The notes below the pieces were generated by a model. It ran no database searches. It worked only from the letters and a program-made list of their open reading frames with translations, and had not been told where the DNA came from. Shown here in pieces: positions 8,686 through 17,886 of a DNA stretch of 64,000 nucleotides; positions within the stretch are counted from its first letter, which is position 1; each line of letters starts with the position of its first letter. Both the position numbers and the translations under genes were made by a program. Origin of the DNA: Hyphomicrobiaceae bacterium (lineage in GTDB: Bacteria > Pseudomonadota > Alphaproteobacteria > Rhizobiales > Xanthobacteraceae); contig CANJBX010000002.1 of the NCBI GenBank assembly GCA_947472885.1, positions 1 through 64,000 on the forward strand, read 5' to 3'.

Positions 8686-8824
8686 AATGTTCCTGTCAGC
8701 CCCGAATTCACCGGCGTTTTACACCAGGATTTTGGGTGAACGTACCCGCAAATGCTTCAAATAGTGTGTGCAATCGTAACCGGCTGCCCGGCTATGGTTA
8801 ACACCATTCAATCAATGGCTTGGC

Positions 8825-9502
8825 TCAAGGCTCGCCAACCACGACCACATGCAGGCGGCGCGGGCCATGGGCGCCGAGGATCAGGGTCTGCTCGATATCG
8901 GCCGAGCGTGACGGGCCGGTAATCATGTTAACGACGCGCGGCAGCGCCCCCGCCCCGTACTTCTCGCGCAGCTTTCCAATCGAGGTTTCGAAGTCACCGC
9001 TGACATCCTTGGCGTCGAGCACGACGATGTGGTTATCGGGCAGGAAATTCAGCGTGGTCGGATTATCCGGGCTTGCGGTCATCACCAGCGTGCCGGTTTC
9101 CGCCACCGCACCGAACGCATGGGACACCGAGGTGAGCTGCGCACCATCCGACGGGCCGACCGACATTTCGAGCGCAGGTTCGTTCGACCACGGCACGCCG
9201 CCAAGTTTTTCATCGCCGCCGCGGCGCACGGCGAGCGGCAGATTGTAACGGCGCAGGAATGTGCCGACAGCAGCCGGCACTTCGTCGATACTGGCAACGG
9301 CCGTCACCGTTCCCGCCGCGGCTTCCATCATTTTCACGAACAGCGCGAGACGCGCTTGCGGCGGCAGGTTGCCACGCTGCGGCACGACGCCGGCCGGATG
9401 ACCGGCGAGGCGGTCCGCAACTTCCCGGCGGCGCGGCGCTTCCTGGCCGTTGACGGCAAGCGCGCTGCGGATCGACGCGAAGACGGTATCGCGCGCGTTC
9501 AT
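8825..9502 (-). CDS. lutC: Lactate utilization protein C (LUD domain)
   Basis: 225 residues with the LUD (LutB/LutC) domain: TGTLVMTASPDNPTTLNFLPDNH and the C-terminal ITGPSRSADIEQTLILGAHGP, which is diagnostic. With LutA and LutB it forms a cytoplasmic iron-sulfur complex oxidising L-lactate to pyruvate. The ATG at 9502 overlaps the lutB stop (ATGA), so the two are translationally coupled. A longer frame upstream to 9703 overlaps lutB and is rejected. Last gene of lutABC. Confidence 0.9.
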   Translation of the reverse strand: MNARDTVFASIRSALAVNGQEAPRRREVADRLAGHPAGVVPQRGNLPPQARLALFVKMMEAAAGTVTAVASIDEVPAAVGTFLRRYNLPLAVRRGGDEKLGGVPWSNEPALEMSVGPSDGAQLTSVSHAFGAVAETGTLVMTASPDNPTTLNFLPDNHIVVLDAKDVSGDFETSIGKLREKYGAGALPRVVNMITGPSRSADIEQTLILGAHGPRRLHVVVVGEP

Positions 9503-10929
9503 GGCCGGCGCTCCATGCGGCGCTGCCATTGCGCCTGAAACGTCTTGCCCTGCGGCGAGGGGAATTCGCGATGCTTCGTCCAGCCACCCGCAAGCGGCAG
9601 CCAGCCAAAGCGTCCGCGCGAGCGGCCAAAGAACGTGAGAACCCGCGCGGCGATTCCGGTTGCGAAGCCATAGAGGCGCGGACGCCGGGCGAAGAAAGCC
9701 CACAAGCCAAGTCCGGCGCGCACCGTGCCGGGCGACAGGTGCCGCTCGAATTCGCGTTCGCGCCAGTGCCGCATCAATTTCGGCAGCGGAATGCGGACCG
9801 GGCAGACTTCCTCGCAGCGGCCGCAGAACGTCGAGGCGTTCGGCAGGTTGCCGGCTTTATCAACTCCAATCAGGCTTGGCGTCAGCACCGCGCCCATCGG
9901 GCCGGGATAGACCCAGCCATAGGCGTGGCCGCCGACCGCATGATAGACCGGGCAATGGTTCATGCAGGCGCCGCAGCGGATGCAGCGGAGCATGTCGCGG
10001 AATTGCCCGCCCAGCATCGCCGAGCGGCCATTGTCCAGAATGATGACGTGATATTCGCCGGGACCGTCGAGATCTTCCGCACGGCGCGGGCCGGTCGAGA
10101 GCGTCGTGTAGACCGACATTTCCTGGCCCGTCGCCGAACGCGCCAGCACGCGCAGCATCTGGGCTGCGTCTTCGAGCGTCGGCACCAGTTTTTCAATCGA
10201 CGCCAGCACGATATGCGCCTTGGGCAAGGTCTGCGTCAGGTCGCCATTGCCTTCGTTGGTGACGATAATCGACGAGCCGGTTTCCGCGATCAGGAAATTC
10301 GCGCCGGTGATGCCGACATCGGCGGCGAGAAATTTCTCGCGCAGCACGGCGCGCGCTTCGGCCAGCATGGTTTCCGGCTCGGCCATGTTGCGGTCATGCG
10401 GCAGGTGGGTATGGACGCGGCGGAAATCCGCCTCGACCTGCGCCTTGGTGAGATGCACCGCCGGCGCGATGATGTGCGAGGGCAGCTCTCCACGCAGCTG
10501 GATGATGTATTCGCCGAGATCGGTTTCGACCGGCGTCACGCCATTGGCTTCGAGGAAGGCATTGATGCCGATTTCCTCGCCGATCATCGACTTGCCCTTG
10601 GTCACGGTCTTCGCGCCAAGCTGGCGGCAAAGGTCGAGCGCGATCTTGCAGGCGTCGTCTGCCGTCACGGCGTAGTGCACCTTGCCGCCCTGGGCGACGA
10701 CGCGCTGCTCGTAGGCTTCAAGATAGAGATCGAGATGCGCCAGCGTGTGGTTCTTGATGTCGCGCGCACTGTCGCGCAACTGCTCGAATTCGGGGAGCTT
10801 GTCGGCGACTTCCTGCCGCCGCGCGATGAAGTTCACCTCGACGAAACTCAGCGCGGTCTGCAGGTTCGGATCGACCAGCGCCTCGCGCACGTTGTCCTTG
10901 AAGCGGGGTGAGGTCGCGACCGTCGTCAC
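9499..10929 (-). CDS. lutB: Lactate utilization iron-sulfur protein B
   Basis: 476 residues: an N-terminal LUD domain (KGKSMIGEEIGI, ETGSSIIVTNEGNGD) and then two 4Fe-4S ferredoxin motifs, CIRCGACMNHCPVY and CGRCEEVCPVRIP, which carry electrons from lactate oxidation. The start is GTG at 10929: its GTGA overlaps the lutA stop, the same coupled arrangement as lutB-lutC. A longer open frame reaching 11571 only shadows lutA. The C-terminal 80 residues are basic and less conserved. Confidence 0.92.
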   Translation of the reverse strand: MTTVATSPRFKDNVREALVDPNLQTALSFVEVNFIARRQEVADKLPEFEQLRDSARDIKNHTLAHLDLYLEAYEQRVVAQGGKVHYAVTADDACKIALDLCRQLGAKTVTKGKSMIGEEIGINAFLEANGVTPVETDLGEYIIQLRGELPSHIIAPAVHLTKAQVEADFRRVHTHLPHDRNMAEPETMLAEARAVLREKFLAADVGITGANFLIAETGSSIIVTNEGNGDLTQTLPKAHIVLASIEKLVPTLEDAAQMLRVLARSATGQEMSVYTTLSTGPRRAEDLDGPGEYHVIILDNGRSAMLGGQFRDMLRCIRCGACMNHCPVYHAVGGHAYGWVYPGPMGAVLTPSLIGVDKAGNLPNASTFCGRCEEVCPVRIPLPKLMRHWREREFERHLSPGTVRAGLGLWAFFARRPRLYGFATGIAARVLTFFGRSRGRFGWLPLAGGWTKHREFPSPQGKTFQAQWQRRMERRP

Positions 10930-11714
10930 TGGTTGCGCTCCGAGGCCGACGCGCCAATGGCGGGTTCGCCGGTCATGCCCGCCAGCACTTCGGCGACATG
11001 GCGCACGTCGATGTCCTTGCCTTCGCGCTGGATCTTGCCGGCCATGTTCATCAGGCAACCGAGATCGCCGGCGAGCAGCGTATGCGCGCCGGTCGCCGCG
11101 ACATTTTTCGCCTTCTTGGTGACGATGGCGTTGGAAATGTCGGGATACTTCACGCAGAACGTGCCGCCGAAACCGCAGCAGACGTCGGCGTCCTTCATCT
11201 CGGTCAGGGTCAGGCCCTTCACGGTGCCAAGGAGGCGGCGCGGCTGCGCGTGAATGTCGAGTTCGCGCAATCCCGAACACGAGTCGTGATAGGTCACGAG
11301 GCCGGGGAAATCCGCGGTGACGCGCTCGACGTGCAGCACATCGACCAGAAACGAAACGAGTTCGTAGCACCTGGCGGCAAACGCATCGGCGCGTCCGCGC
11401 CAGTTCGGATCGCCGGTGAACAGTTCGGGGTAATGCGCCTTCAGCATGCCGGTGCAGGAGCCCGACGGCGCAACGATATAGTCGTAGCCCTCGAACGCGT
11501 CGATCACCTGCTCGGCGATGGCGCGCGCGGATTGGCGGTCGCCGGAGTTGAACGCCGGTTGCCCGCAGCACGATTGCAGCGGAACCTCGACCGTGCAGCC
11601 GGCATCCTCCAGCAGCTTCACGGCAGCGAAGCCGACCGACGGGCGCATCAGATCGACGAGACAGGTCACGAACAGGCCGACGCGCAACCCGGCCGGTTTT
11701 CCGCTTTCAGCCAT
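10926..11714 (-). CDS. lutA: Lactate utilization protein A (CCG-domain heterodisulfide-reductase-like)
   Basis: 262 residues with two Cys-rich CCG domains: the first has SCCGQPAFNSGD, the second has DVCCGFGGTFCVKYPDIS. This is the GlcF/HdrB-like subunit of the LutABC L-lactate oxidation complex. It is the first gene of the operon and begins MAESGKPAGLRVGLFVTC. No lactate permease or LutR/LldR-type regulator is adjacent, so import and control must be encoded elsewhere. Confidence 0.92.
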   Translation of the reverse strand: MAESGKPAGLRVGLFVTCLVDLMRPSVGFAAVKLLEDAGCTVEVPLQSCCGQPAFNSGDRQSARAIAEQVIDAFEGYDYIVAPSGSCTGMLKAHYPELFTGDPNWRGRADAFAARCYELVSFLVDVLHVERVTADFPGLVTYHDSCSGLRELDIHAQPRRLLGTVKGLTLTEMKDADVCCGFGGTFCVKYPDISNAIVTKKAKNVAATGAHTLLAGDLGCLMNMAGKIQREGKDIDVRHVAEVLAGMTGEPAIGASASERNQ

Positions 11715-11849
11715 TCCACGCTCCGCACCGCGCCGTCGCGGTGTGCGACGACTTTGGCGGAAACGTGTTGCAGGTTCAACCCTTACAGGTTCAACCCTCG
11801 CAAACGACAGGGTGCGGCAACTACGCGTTATCCGCAGTGCCGTGCGGCA

Positions 11850-13568
11850 TCAGCGCTGCCACCGCACCCCGATCAGGAAGATGTCGGCGGTGTAATCGAC
11901 ACCCGCCGCCGTCGAATTGAGCCACTCGTGGCGAACCTCGCCCTTGACCTGCCACTCGCGCGACAGCTTGTAGACCAGCGCCGCCGACAGGAAGAACCGC
12001 TGGTCCTCGCGTGTCGGGCCGCTGGAAATATAGTGGTCGAAGCCCGCGCCCGCCTTGAGCGAACCCACCAGCCAGCGCCGGAACGACTGATCGACGCCGA
12101 CGGTAAAGTCGCGCCGCAGCGCGCCTGACACGTCAGCGATGATGCTTTCGTCCGCAGCCGATTTCGCGGTCAGCGTGTAGGTCGTCAGCGCGCTCTGCGT
12201 CCAGATCAGCGAAGCGTCGGCGACAAGGCCGGACACAGTCGGCAGGCTGGTGTCCTTGTATTGCCGCGTGGTGTAGCCGGCGGAGACTTCGCCGACCAGA
12301 TAGCGCGTCATCTCGAAGGTGGAACCCACGCGGCCGGTGACGCCATCGGAGTCGCGCTTCAATCCGTTGCGGTCGGCGACCTGGTCGTGCACGCGCTTGT
12401 CGACCGAGACTTCCGCAAACGGTTCGACGCCCGGCCGCAGCTGATAGCCGGCGCGGAACGCCATCGCATAGGCGTTGAAATCGCGGTCGGTATTGGTGGT
12501 CGATGAACCGTCCAGCAGCAACGATGGCTGATAGGCGATGCGGTCGATGCCGCCCTTCAGCGTGAGATCGAGACGGTTGAAGTTGCGCGTATAGCCAAGC
12601 GTGCCGCCGACCTGCGTATAGATCGGCAGGCGCGACAAGCCCGCCGTGATGTTTGGCGAGCCGGGATTGTCGGTGCCGACGATGAAGCGCGCTTCGGCGT
12701 CGGCGTGGCTGCCCTGATAGGTGTCGAGGCGGGTATTCACGCGCGCATTGAAGTCCGGGCGGTCGAGTTTGTTCGGGATGCCCGAATTGGTCAGCGCCAC
12801 AGCGGTCGCCGCGTCGCCAACGCAGTTGCAGTCGGCGGGATTGCTGGCGGAAGTACCGAAGTTACGCGAATAGGTCGTGTAGGAGCCGCGCAACTCGGCG
12901 CGCACTTCATGACGCTGCCATTCGGACTTCACGCGCAGTTCCGGCGCGACGATGAACAGGCCCGCCTCCGGGCCGGTCTTGCGCTTGAGCGGATTGGTGT
13001 CGTAGCCGCCGGTAAGTTCAACCGCCGGATAGAAACTGAAAGAGCCGCCGCGAATACCGACCGGGGCATAGACATCGACTTCCGGCAGCGGGCGGCGATG
13101 CACCGGCACCAGCACGGGCGGGCGGCCGAGATTTCCCGTCGCCGTGAGATCGACCGGCACGAACTGGCGCGTGTAGAGCTGCGGCGGCCCGCGCAAAATC
13201 GTGCGCGCGGTCGCGGCCTGTGCGGGATCGAGGAGCGGCGGCGGACGCAGCGCGGCCTTGCCCTTCTTTTTCTTCTTGCGTGCATTGCTGGAGTCGAAGC
13301 CCGAAACCGATGCCGCCTCGCCCATCGTGTCGGCAGTCTCCGACAACTTGAACCGCAAGGTGCTGCGCGGCTTGAGATCGCCGAATTTCGCCGGGCCGGA
13401 TTTCACCGGCGCCGTCTGCTGTTCGAATTTCGGTTTCGCGGGAGAGCCGGGATCGAGCACCGGCTGAAACTCGCTCGCCATCTGGGCAAGCGCCGGCAAG
13501 GACAGCAACGCGCTGGAAAGCGCGGCAAGCCCCGGCAGCAAGAGCGAACGCATGCGAAGACGCGGCAC
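11850..13568 (-). CDS. Outer-membrane beta-barrel protein, putative porin 2 family (BBP2_2)
   Basis: 572 residues. Residues 1-29 are a signal peptide (RSLLLPGLAALSSALLSLPALAQ). About 120 low-complexity residues follow, including a lysine run (ARKKKKKGK). From about residue 160 comes a large beta-barrel with alternating aromatic/polar strands (YTTYSRNFG, LGYTRNFNRLDLTL, FRAGYQLRPGVEPFAEVSVDKR), ending in FLIGVRWQR with an aromatic near the C-terminus. This fits the DUF2320/BBP2_2 barrel of Rhizobiales; function is uncharacterised. The start is GTG with GGA a few bases upstream; an ATG five codons in is possible. Confidence 0.75.
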   Translation of the reverse strand: MPRLRMRSLLLPGLAALSSALLSLPALAQMASEFQPVLDPGSPAKPKFEQQTAPVKSGPAKFGDLKPRSTLRFKLSETADTMGEAASVSGFDSSNARKKKKKGKAALRPPPLLDPAQAATARTILRGPPQLYTRQFVPVDLTATGNLGRPPVLVPVHRRPLPEVDVYAPVGIRGGSFSFYPAVELTGGYDTNPLKRKTGPEAGLFIVAPELRVKSEWQRHEVRAELRGSYTTYSRNFGTSASNPADCNCVGDAATAVALTNSGIPNKLDRPDFNARVNTRLDTYQGSHADAEARFIVGTDNPGSPNITAGLSRLPIYTQVGGTLGYTRNFNRLDLTLKGGIDRIAYQPSLLLDGSSTTNTDRDFNAYAMAFRAGYQLRPGVEPFAEVSVDKRVHDQVADRNGLKRDSDGVTGRVGSTFEMTRYLVGEVSAGYTTRQYKDTSLPTVSGLVADASLIWTQSALTTYTLTAKSAADESIIADVSGALRRDFTVGVDQSFRRWLVGSLKAGAGFDHYISSGPTREDQRFFLSAALVYKLSREWQVKGEVRHEWLNSTAAGVDYTADIFLIGVRWQR

Positions 13569-13739
13569 TTTCCGTCCTCACGGCCGACGAGCGGCAATCA
13601 CTTGGTTAACGGGAGTTAAATCACGATGGTTAACAACAGGTTGATACCGCCCGGCCGGACCCCTTGGAGGTCGCTTCGCCGGCCTCCCGCGTGCTAGGAT
13701 GGCCCAACACCCGCCTTATCCGGCGGACTCGGAGACGGA

Positions 13740-14780
13740 ATGCCCAACAGCGCCTCGACAACCAGCAAGCCGCAAATGACCGCTTCCGCCGATGCCGAAG
13801 GCCCAGCCCTGATCGCCTCGGCGCTGCGCACGCTGGAGGCTGAAGCCGGCGGCGTGGCCGCCCTTTCGGCAGCAATGCAGAACGGCCTGGGTGCACCCTT
13901 CATCGCCGCGGTCGAGACGATCCGCAACGCGAAAGGCCGCGTCATCGTCTCCGGCATGGGCAAGTCCGGCCACGTCGCCCACAAGATCGCGGCGACCATG
14001 GCTTCGACCGGCACACCGGCCTTCTTCGTCCATCCGGCGGAAGCCAGCCATGGCGACCTCGGCATGGTGACCAGCGACGACGTGATCCTGGCGCTGTCAT
14101 GGTCCGGCGAAACCGCCGAACTCAAGAACATGATCGACTATTCGCGCCGCTTCAAAATTCCACTGATCGCAATCACCGCAGAATCCGGCTCGACACTCGG
14201 CACCGCCGCCGATGTGACGCTGGCGCTGCCGGCCGCACGCGAAGCCTGCCCGCACAATCTCGCGCCGACGACCTCCTCGCTGATGCAGCTTGCGCTCGGC
14301 GATGCGCTGGCGATTGCGCTGCTCGAAAGCCGCGGCTTCACGGCGCTGCAATTCCGCGACCTGCATCCGGGCGGAAGACTCGGCGCGCTGCTGAAATTCG
14401 TGCGCGACTTCATGCACACCGGCGAGCCGGTGCCGCTGATGCAGACCGGCGCGCTGATGTCGGAAGCCATCGTGACCATGACGGCCAAGGGCTTTGGCTG
14501 CGTCGGTATCGCCGACGGCCAGGGCAAGCTGACCGGCATCATCACCGATGGCGATCTGCGCCGTCACATGCGATCCGACCTGCTGGAGCAGAAGGTCGAG
14601 GCGATCATGACTCCGAAGCCGATCACCGTGCGCGCCGATCAACTGGCGAGCGAAGTGCTGGAAATCATGAATTCCTCAAAAATCACGGCGCTGTTCGTGG
14701 TCGAGGGCCACAAGACCGCCGTCCAGAAGGTGATTGGCATCGTGCATCTGCATGATTTGCTGCGCGTGGGCGTGGCGTAG
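13740..14780 (+). CDS. kdsD: Arabinose-5-phosphate isomerase (KpsF/GutQ family)
   Basis: Interconverts ribulose-5-phosphate and arabinose-5-phosphate, the first step to Kdo for lipopolysaccharide. 346 residues: an SIS domain (residues about 50-195; VIVSGMGKSGHVAHK, LSWSGETAELKNMI) and two C-terminal CBS domains (about 225-345; KGFGCVGIADGQGKLTGIITDGDLRRHM). The family hallmark HPGGRLG follows the SIS domain. GGAGAC lies just upstream of the ATG. It faces away from the barrel gene and is not beside other Kdo or Lpt genes. Confidence 0.93.
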   Translation: MPNSASTTSKPQMTASADAEGPALIASALRTLEAEAGGVAALSAAMQNGLGAPFIAAVETIRNAKGRVIVSGMGKSGHVAHKIAATMASTGTPAFFVHPAEASHGDLGMVTSDDVILALSWSGETAELKNMIDYSRRFKIPLIAITAESGSTLGTAADVTLALPAAREACPHNLAPTTSSLMQLALGDALAIALLESRGFTALQFRDLHPGGRLGALLKFVRDFMHTGEPVPLMQTGALMSEAIVTMTAKGFGCVGIADGQGKLTGIITDGDLRRHMRSDLLEQKVEAIMTPKPITVRADQLASEVLEIMNSSKITALFVVEGHKTAVQKVIGIVHLHDLLRVGVA

Positions 14781-14814
14781 CGCACAACCGCCTGCATCGG
14801 CTCCTATTTTCAAT

Positions 14815-14896
14815 GATGGGTTTCGCTGCGCTCTACCCATCCTACAGGCAAAATGCGAGTCCGCCGTAGGATGGGTAGAGCGCAGCGAAACCCATC
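14815..14896. repeat. Long perfect inverted repeat (GATGGGTTTCGCTGCGCTC family)
   Basis: Arms 14815-14845 and 14866-14896 are exact reverse complements over 31 bases, with a 20-base centre. It lies 35 bases after kdsD and could fold into a very stable hairpin, ending or stabilising the kdsD transcript. A fragment of another dispersed repeat (CCTCGCAATGAC) follows at 14901-14912. Confidence 0.9.
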
Positions 14897-14992
14897 ACAT
14901 TCCTCGCAATGACAACCATCGGCGGACCCGCTAAACTCCCTCCCACCTGGCGGCAAAGAAGCCGCCGGAACAGGGTTCAGGGAGGATCGCAC

Positions 14993-15979
14993 ATGCTGTC
15001 TCGCCGCAAGCTGCTGGTGTCGTCTGCCGGAGCGGCGCTCGCCGCACCAACGATTCTCTCCTCGGCCTTCGCGCAGGATGCGTGGCCGGCAAAGGAAATC
15101 CACACCATCTGCATGTTTCCGGCAGGTTCCGGCGCGGACATCTACGTGCGTTTCTTCGCCAAGAAACTCCAGGACGCCATCGGCAAGACCGTCGTCGTGG
15201 AGAACAAGGTCGGCTCGTTCGGCAACATCGCCAACGAATACGTCGCGCGAAGCAAGCCTGACGGTTACACGATCTACATCGCGCCGACCAACCTCCTGGC
15301 CATCGCGCCGCATCTCTATTCCAAGCTCAACTACGACCCGCTCAACGATTTCGAACACGTCACGACACTGTTCAAGCTGCCGTTCATCCTGACGGTGCCG
15401 GCAAAGAGCCCGCACAAGACGGTCGCCGACCTGGCGGCATACCTGAAGACACAGGGCGACAAGGCATCCTACGGCTCGGTCTCGACGGTGAGCCTCGTCA
15501 GCGCCGAACTGTTCAAGCAGCAGTTCGGACTCAACACCGTCGAAATCAAATACAAGGAATCCCAGGCGGCGGTCCAGGAGATGACCGGCACCGACAATCT
15601 GGCGTTCATCTATATCGACCCCGCGGGCAGCGCCGCACCGATTGCCGCCGGCAGACTGCGGCCGCTGTGCGTGACGACCAAGGACCGCGTTGACGCGCTT
15701 CCCAATATTCCCGGCTCGGCCGAATCCGGCATCATGAACTCCGACGTGTTCTCGTGGTGGTCGGTGCATACGCCGAAGGGCGTACCGAAGCCGGTTCTCG
15801 ACAGGCTCGAAAAAGAGTTCAACGCGATCGTGCCGCAACCCGACGTCAAAACATTCCTGGCGAATACCGGCTCGTCCATTTTCCCCGGCAACGCCAAGCT
15901 CGCGCATCAATTGCTTGAGCAGGGCATCAAGGACTGGGGAAAGTACGTCGCGCTGGCGAAGATCGAGAAGCTGTCGTAG
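14993..15979 (+). CDS. Bug-family (TTT) periplasmic solute-binding protein
   Basis: 328 residues of the tripartite tricarboxylate receptor (TctC/Bug) family. It has a Tat-like signal peptide (SRRKLLVSSAGAALAAPTI, cut near AFA/QDAW), then WPAKEIHTICMFPAGSGADIY, the conserved first strand and P-loop-like carboxylate site, and KPDGYTIYIAPTNLLA. The ligand is normally a small organic acid. GGAGG is 8 bases before the ATG, which excludes an in-frame upstream start. No TctA/TctB membrane genes are adjacent: an orphan receptor, typical of genomes with many Bug copies. Confidence 0.88.
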   Translation: MLSRRKLLVSSAGAALAAPTILSSAFAQDAWPAKEIHTICMFPAGSGADIYVRFFAKKLQDAIGKTVVVENKVGSFGNIANEYVARSKPDGYTIYIAPTNLLAIAPHLYSKLNYDPLNDFEHVTTLFKLPFILTVPAKSPHKTVADLAAYLKTQGDKASYGSVSTVSLVSAELFKQQFGLNTVEIKYKESQAAVQEMTGTDNLAFIYIDPAGSAAPIAAGRLRPLCVTTKDRVDALPNIPGSAESGIMNSDVFSWWSVHTPKGVPKPVLDRLEKEFNAIVPQPDVKTFLANTGSSIFPGNAKLAHQLLEQGIKDWGKYVALAKIEKLS

Positions 15980-16007
15980 GGGCTGCTTTTATCGCATCAG
16001 TAAATGG

Positions 16008-16147
16008 TCTCGTGTCCCGGACGACAGAAGCGAGGCGCTTGCCGAGTGGATGGAGATCCGGGACCCAGCACTAAAAATCTCTAATCCGTATTGCAACCCT
16101 GGGTCCCGGATCATCGCGCGCGATGCGCGCTCGTCCGGGACAAGAGA
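16008..16147. repeat. Long foldback repeat (TCTCGTGTCCCGGACGA family)
   Basis: Outer arms TCTCGTGTCCCGGACGA (16008-16024) and TCGTCCGGGACAAGAGA (16131-16147) are nearly complementary. Inner arms GATCCGGGACCCAG and CTGGGTCCCGGATC are perfectly complementary. It lies between two convergent genes (the Bug protein and nfeD), so it may serve as a shared transcription end. Confidence 0.85.
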
Positions 16148-16190
16148 CCTGAGAACTGTCGCGCCAGATCAGTTTCCCGAAGGTCGCATA

Positions 16191-16640
16191 TCACGCGCCT
16201 GCCGGCTCGACGATCAGCATGACGCCGTCGGTCCGCGCGACGCGGACCCGGCCGCCCTCGGGCATGTCGGGTCCACTGACACGCCAGATCGTGTCGTCGA
16301 TGTTCATCGTGCCCGCGCCGGCGACAATCGGCTTGTCGAGCGTGAATGTCCGCCCGACAAGGACCGACGCACGCTGGTTGAGAAACGGCTGGTCGGTCGG
16401 CTTCGGCAGCGCACGTCCGACCCGCCGCCACAGCGGGAACGCCGCAGCCGACAAGACGACAAAGACGATGCACTGCGCCTGCCATGACCACACCATGAAG
16501 AGCGACACCGCGCCGACGGCAGTGGCCGCGAGGCCAAGCCACAGCATGAAGGCGCCGGGCGCAATCGCTTCCAGAATGAACAGCAGCACCGCCGCAACGA
16601 ACCAGCTCCAGGCGCCGAGCGAAGCGATGAGCGACAGCAT
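16191..16640 (-). CDS. NfeD family membrane protein
   Basis: 149 residues: two or three hydrophobic segments in residues 1-70 (WSWFVAAVLLFILEAIAPGA, LWLGLAATAVGAVSL, CIVFVVLSAAAF), then a small OB-fold C-terminal domain (VLVGRTFTLDKPIVAGAGTM to VRVARTDGVML). NfeD-type proteins pair with SPFH/stomatin proteins in membrane quality control. It starts only 3 bases after the stop of the stomatin gene upstream, so the two form one operon. The short NfeD form, lacking the ClpP-like domain, is seen here. Confidence 0.88.
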   Translation of the reverse strand: MLSLIASLGAWSWFVAAVLLFILEAIAPGAFMLWLGLAATAVGAVSLFMVWSWQAQCIVFVVLSAAAFPLWRRVGRALPKPTDQPFLNQRASVLVGRTFTLDKPIVAGAGTMNIDDTIWRVSGPDMPEGGRVRVARTDGVMLIVEPAGA

Positions 16641-16643
16641 GGC

Positions 16644-17651
16644 CTACCCCTGGCTTTTCGGCTGACCGAACCCGCCCATGACAGGCCCGGTCGGCCCGGA
16701 ACGCGGTGGTGGCGATGCAGGCTTCGGGCCTTCGTCGCCAAACGACGACTTGGCAATCTCGGCAATACCGGAGAGCGCGCCGAGAATGCTCGTCGCTTCT
16801 ATCGGCATCATCAGCACCTTCTGGTTTGGCGAGTGCGCGAACTCGGCAAAGGCCTTGATGTATTTGTCCGCGATGAAGTAGTTGAGCGCCTGCACGTTGC
16901 CGTTGGCGAGCGCGGCGCTGACCGCATTGGTCGCCATGGCTTCGGCCTCCGCCAGCCGCTCGCGCGCTTCAGCGTCACGGAAGGCTGCTTCCTTGCGGCC
17001 TTCGGCTTCGAGAATTTGCGACTGCTTCTGGCCTTCCGCTTTCAGGATGGCGGACTGGCGCAGACCCTCCGCCTGCAGGATGTCCGCGCGCTTGACGCGC
17101 TCGGCCTTCATCTGCCGTCCCATCGCCTCGACAAGATCGGCGGGCGGAACGATGTCCTTGATCTCGATGCGGTTGACCTTGACACCCCACGGCGAGACCG
17201 CCGCATCGACAACCCGCAGCAGCCGCTCGTTGATCTCGTCACGATGGGAAAGATTCTGGTCGAGGTCCATGCCGCCCATGACGGAGCGGATGTTCGTCAT
17301 CGTCAGCGTGAGAATCGCCTGACCGAGATTGGCGACTTCGTAACTCGCCTTGGCCGCATCGACGACCTGGAAGAACACGACGCCATCCACCGTGATCGAG
17401 GCGTTGTCCTTGGTGATGACTTCCTGCTGCGGAACATCGACCACCTGCTCCATCATGTTCATCTTCCGGCCGATGCCATCGACAAACGGAAAGATGAGAT
17501 TCAGTCCGGGCGAAAGAACATGGGTGTAACGGCCGAACCGCTCGACGGTCCAGGTGTAGCCCTGCGGCACCATCTTGACCCCGAGAAACAGCGCCAGCAC
17601 GGCAAGGAAAACCAGCAAGATCGTGAAAATATCGAAGCCGCCGAAGCCCAT
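16644..17651 (-). CDS. SPFH/Band 7 stomatin-like protein (QmcA/paraslipin type)
   Basis: 335 residues: one N-terminal membrane anchor (DIFTILLVFLAVLALFLGV, 5-23), then the Band 7 domain (VPQGYTWTVERFGRYTHVL, YEVANLGQAILTLTMTNIRSVMG), a helical coiled-coil region rich in Ala/Glu (AILKAEGQKQSQILEAEG-type repeats, about 185-250), and a Pro/Gly-rich tail. Such proteins oligomerise at the inner membrane and act with NfeD partners or FtsH-type proteases. GGGGAGG is 6 bases before the ATG. First gene of the two-gene operon. Confidence 0.92.
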   Translation of the reverse strand: MGFGGFDIFTILLVFLAVLALFLGVKMVPQGYTWTVERFGRYTHVLSPGLNLIFPFVDGIGRKMNMMEQVVDVPQQEVITKDNASITVDGVVFFQVVDAAKASYEVANLGQAILTLTMTNIRSVMGGMDLDQNLSHRDEINERLLRVVDAAVSPWGVKVNRIEIKDIVPPADLVEAMGRQMKAERVKRADILQAEGLRQSAILKAEGQKQSQILEAEGRKEAAFRDAEARERLAEAEAMATNAVSAALANGNVQALNYFIADKYIKAFAEFAHSPNQKVLMMPIEATSILGALSGIAEIAKSSFGDEGPKPASPPPRSGPTGPVMGGFGQPKSQG

Positions 17652-17886
17652 CGGAATCCTCCCCTGAGAAATTGCGACGACGCGACCGTTACACGCTTGC
17701 GCGCCATCCCGGGATTACGCCCGGTCATTCGATCCGTACTGTATATGGGTAATGGCGGATGGGGCCGCAATCCGGGCGGCGTACATGTTTTTTGCACGAT
17801 TTTTTTCGCGGCGTGCCAGCGCCCGCCACACAAAAGACGCTAAGGCGCACGTCGCAAAAAGCTGACTTTTATAAAATGCGCCGGGA

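Noticed and set aside
9538-11571. Upstream extension of lutB into lutA
   Set aside because: The extension translates lutA out of frame into Arg-rich text. The GTGA overlap at 10926-10929 gives a natural start.
13600-13650. GGTTAAC/TTAAATC sites before kdsD as a CtrA box
   Set aside because: The TTAA half-sites are 6 or 10 bases apart, not the 7 of the CtrA consensus.
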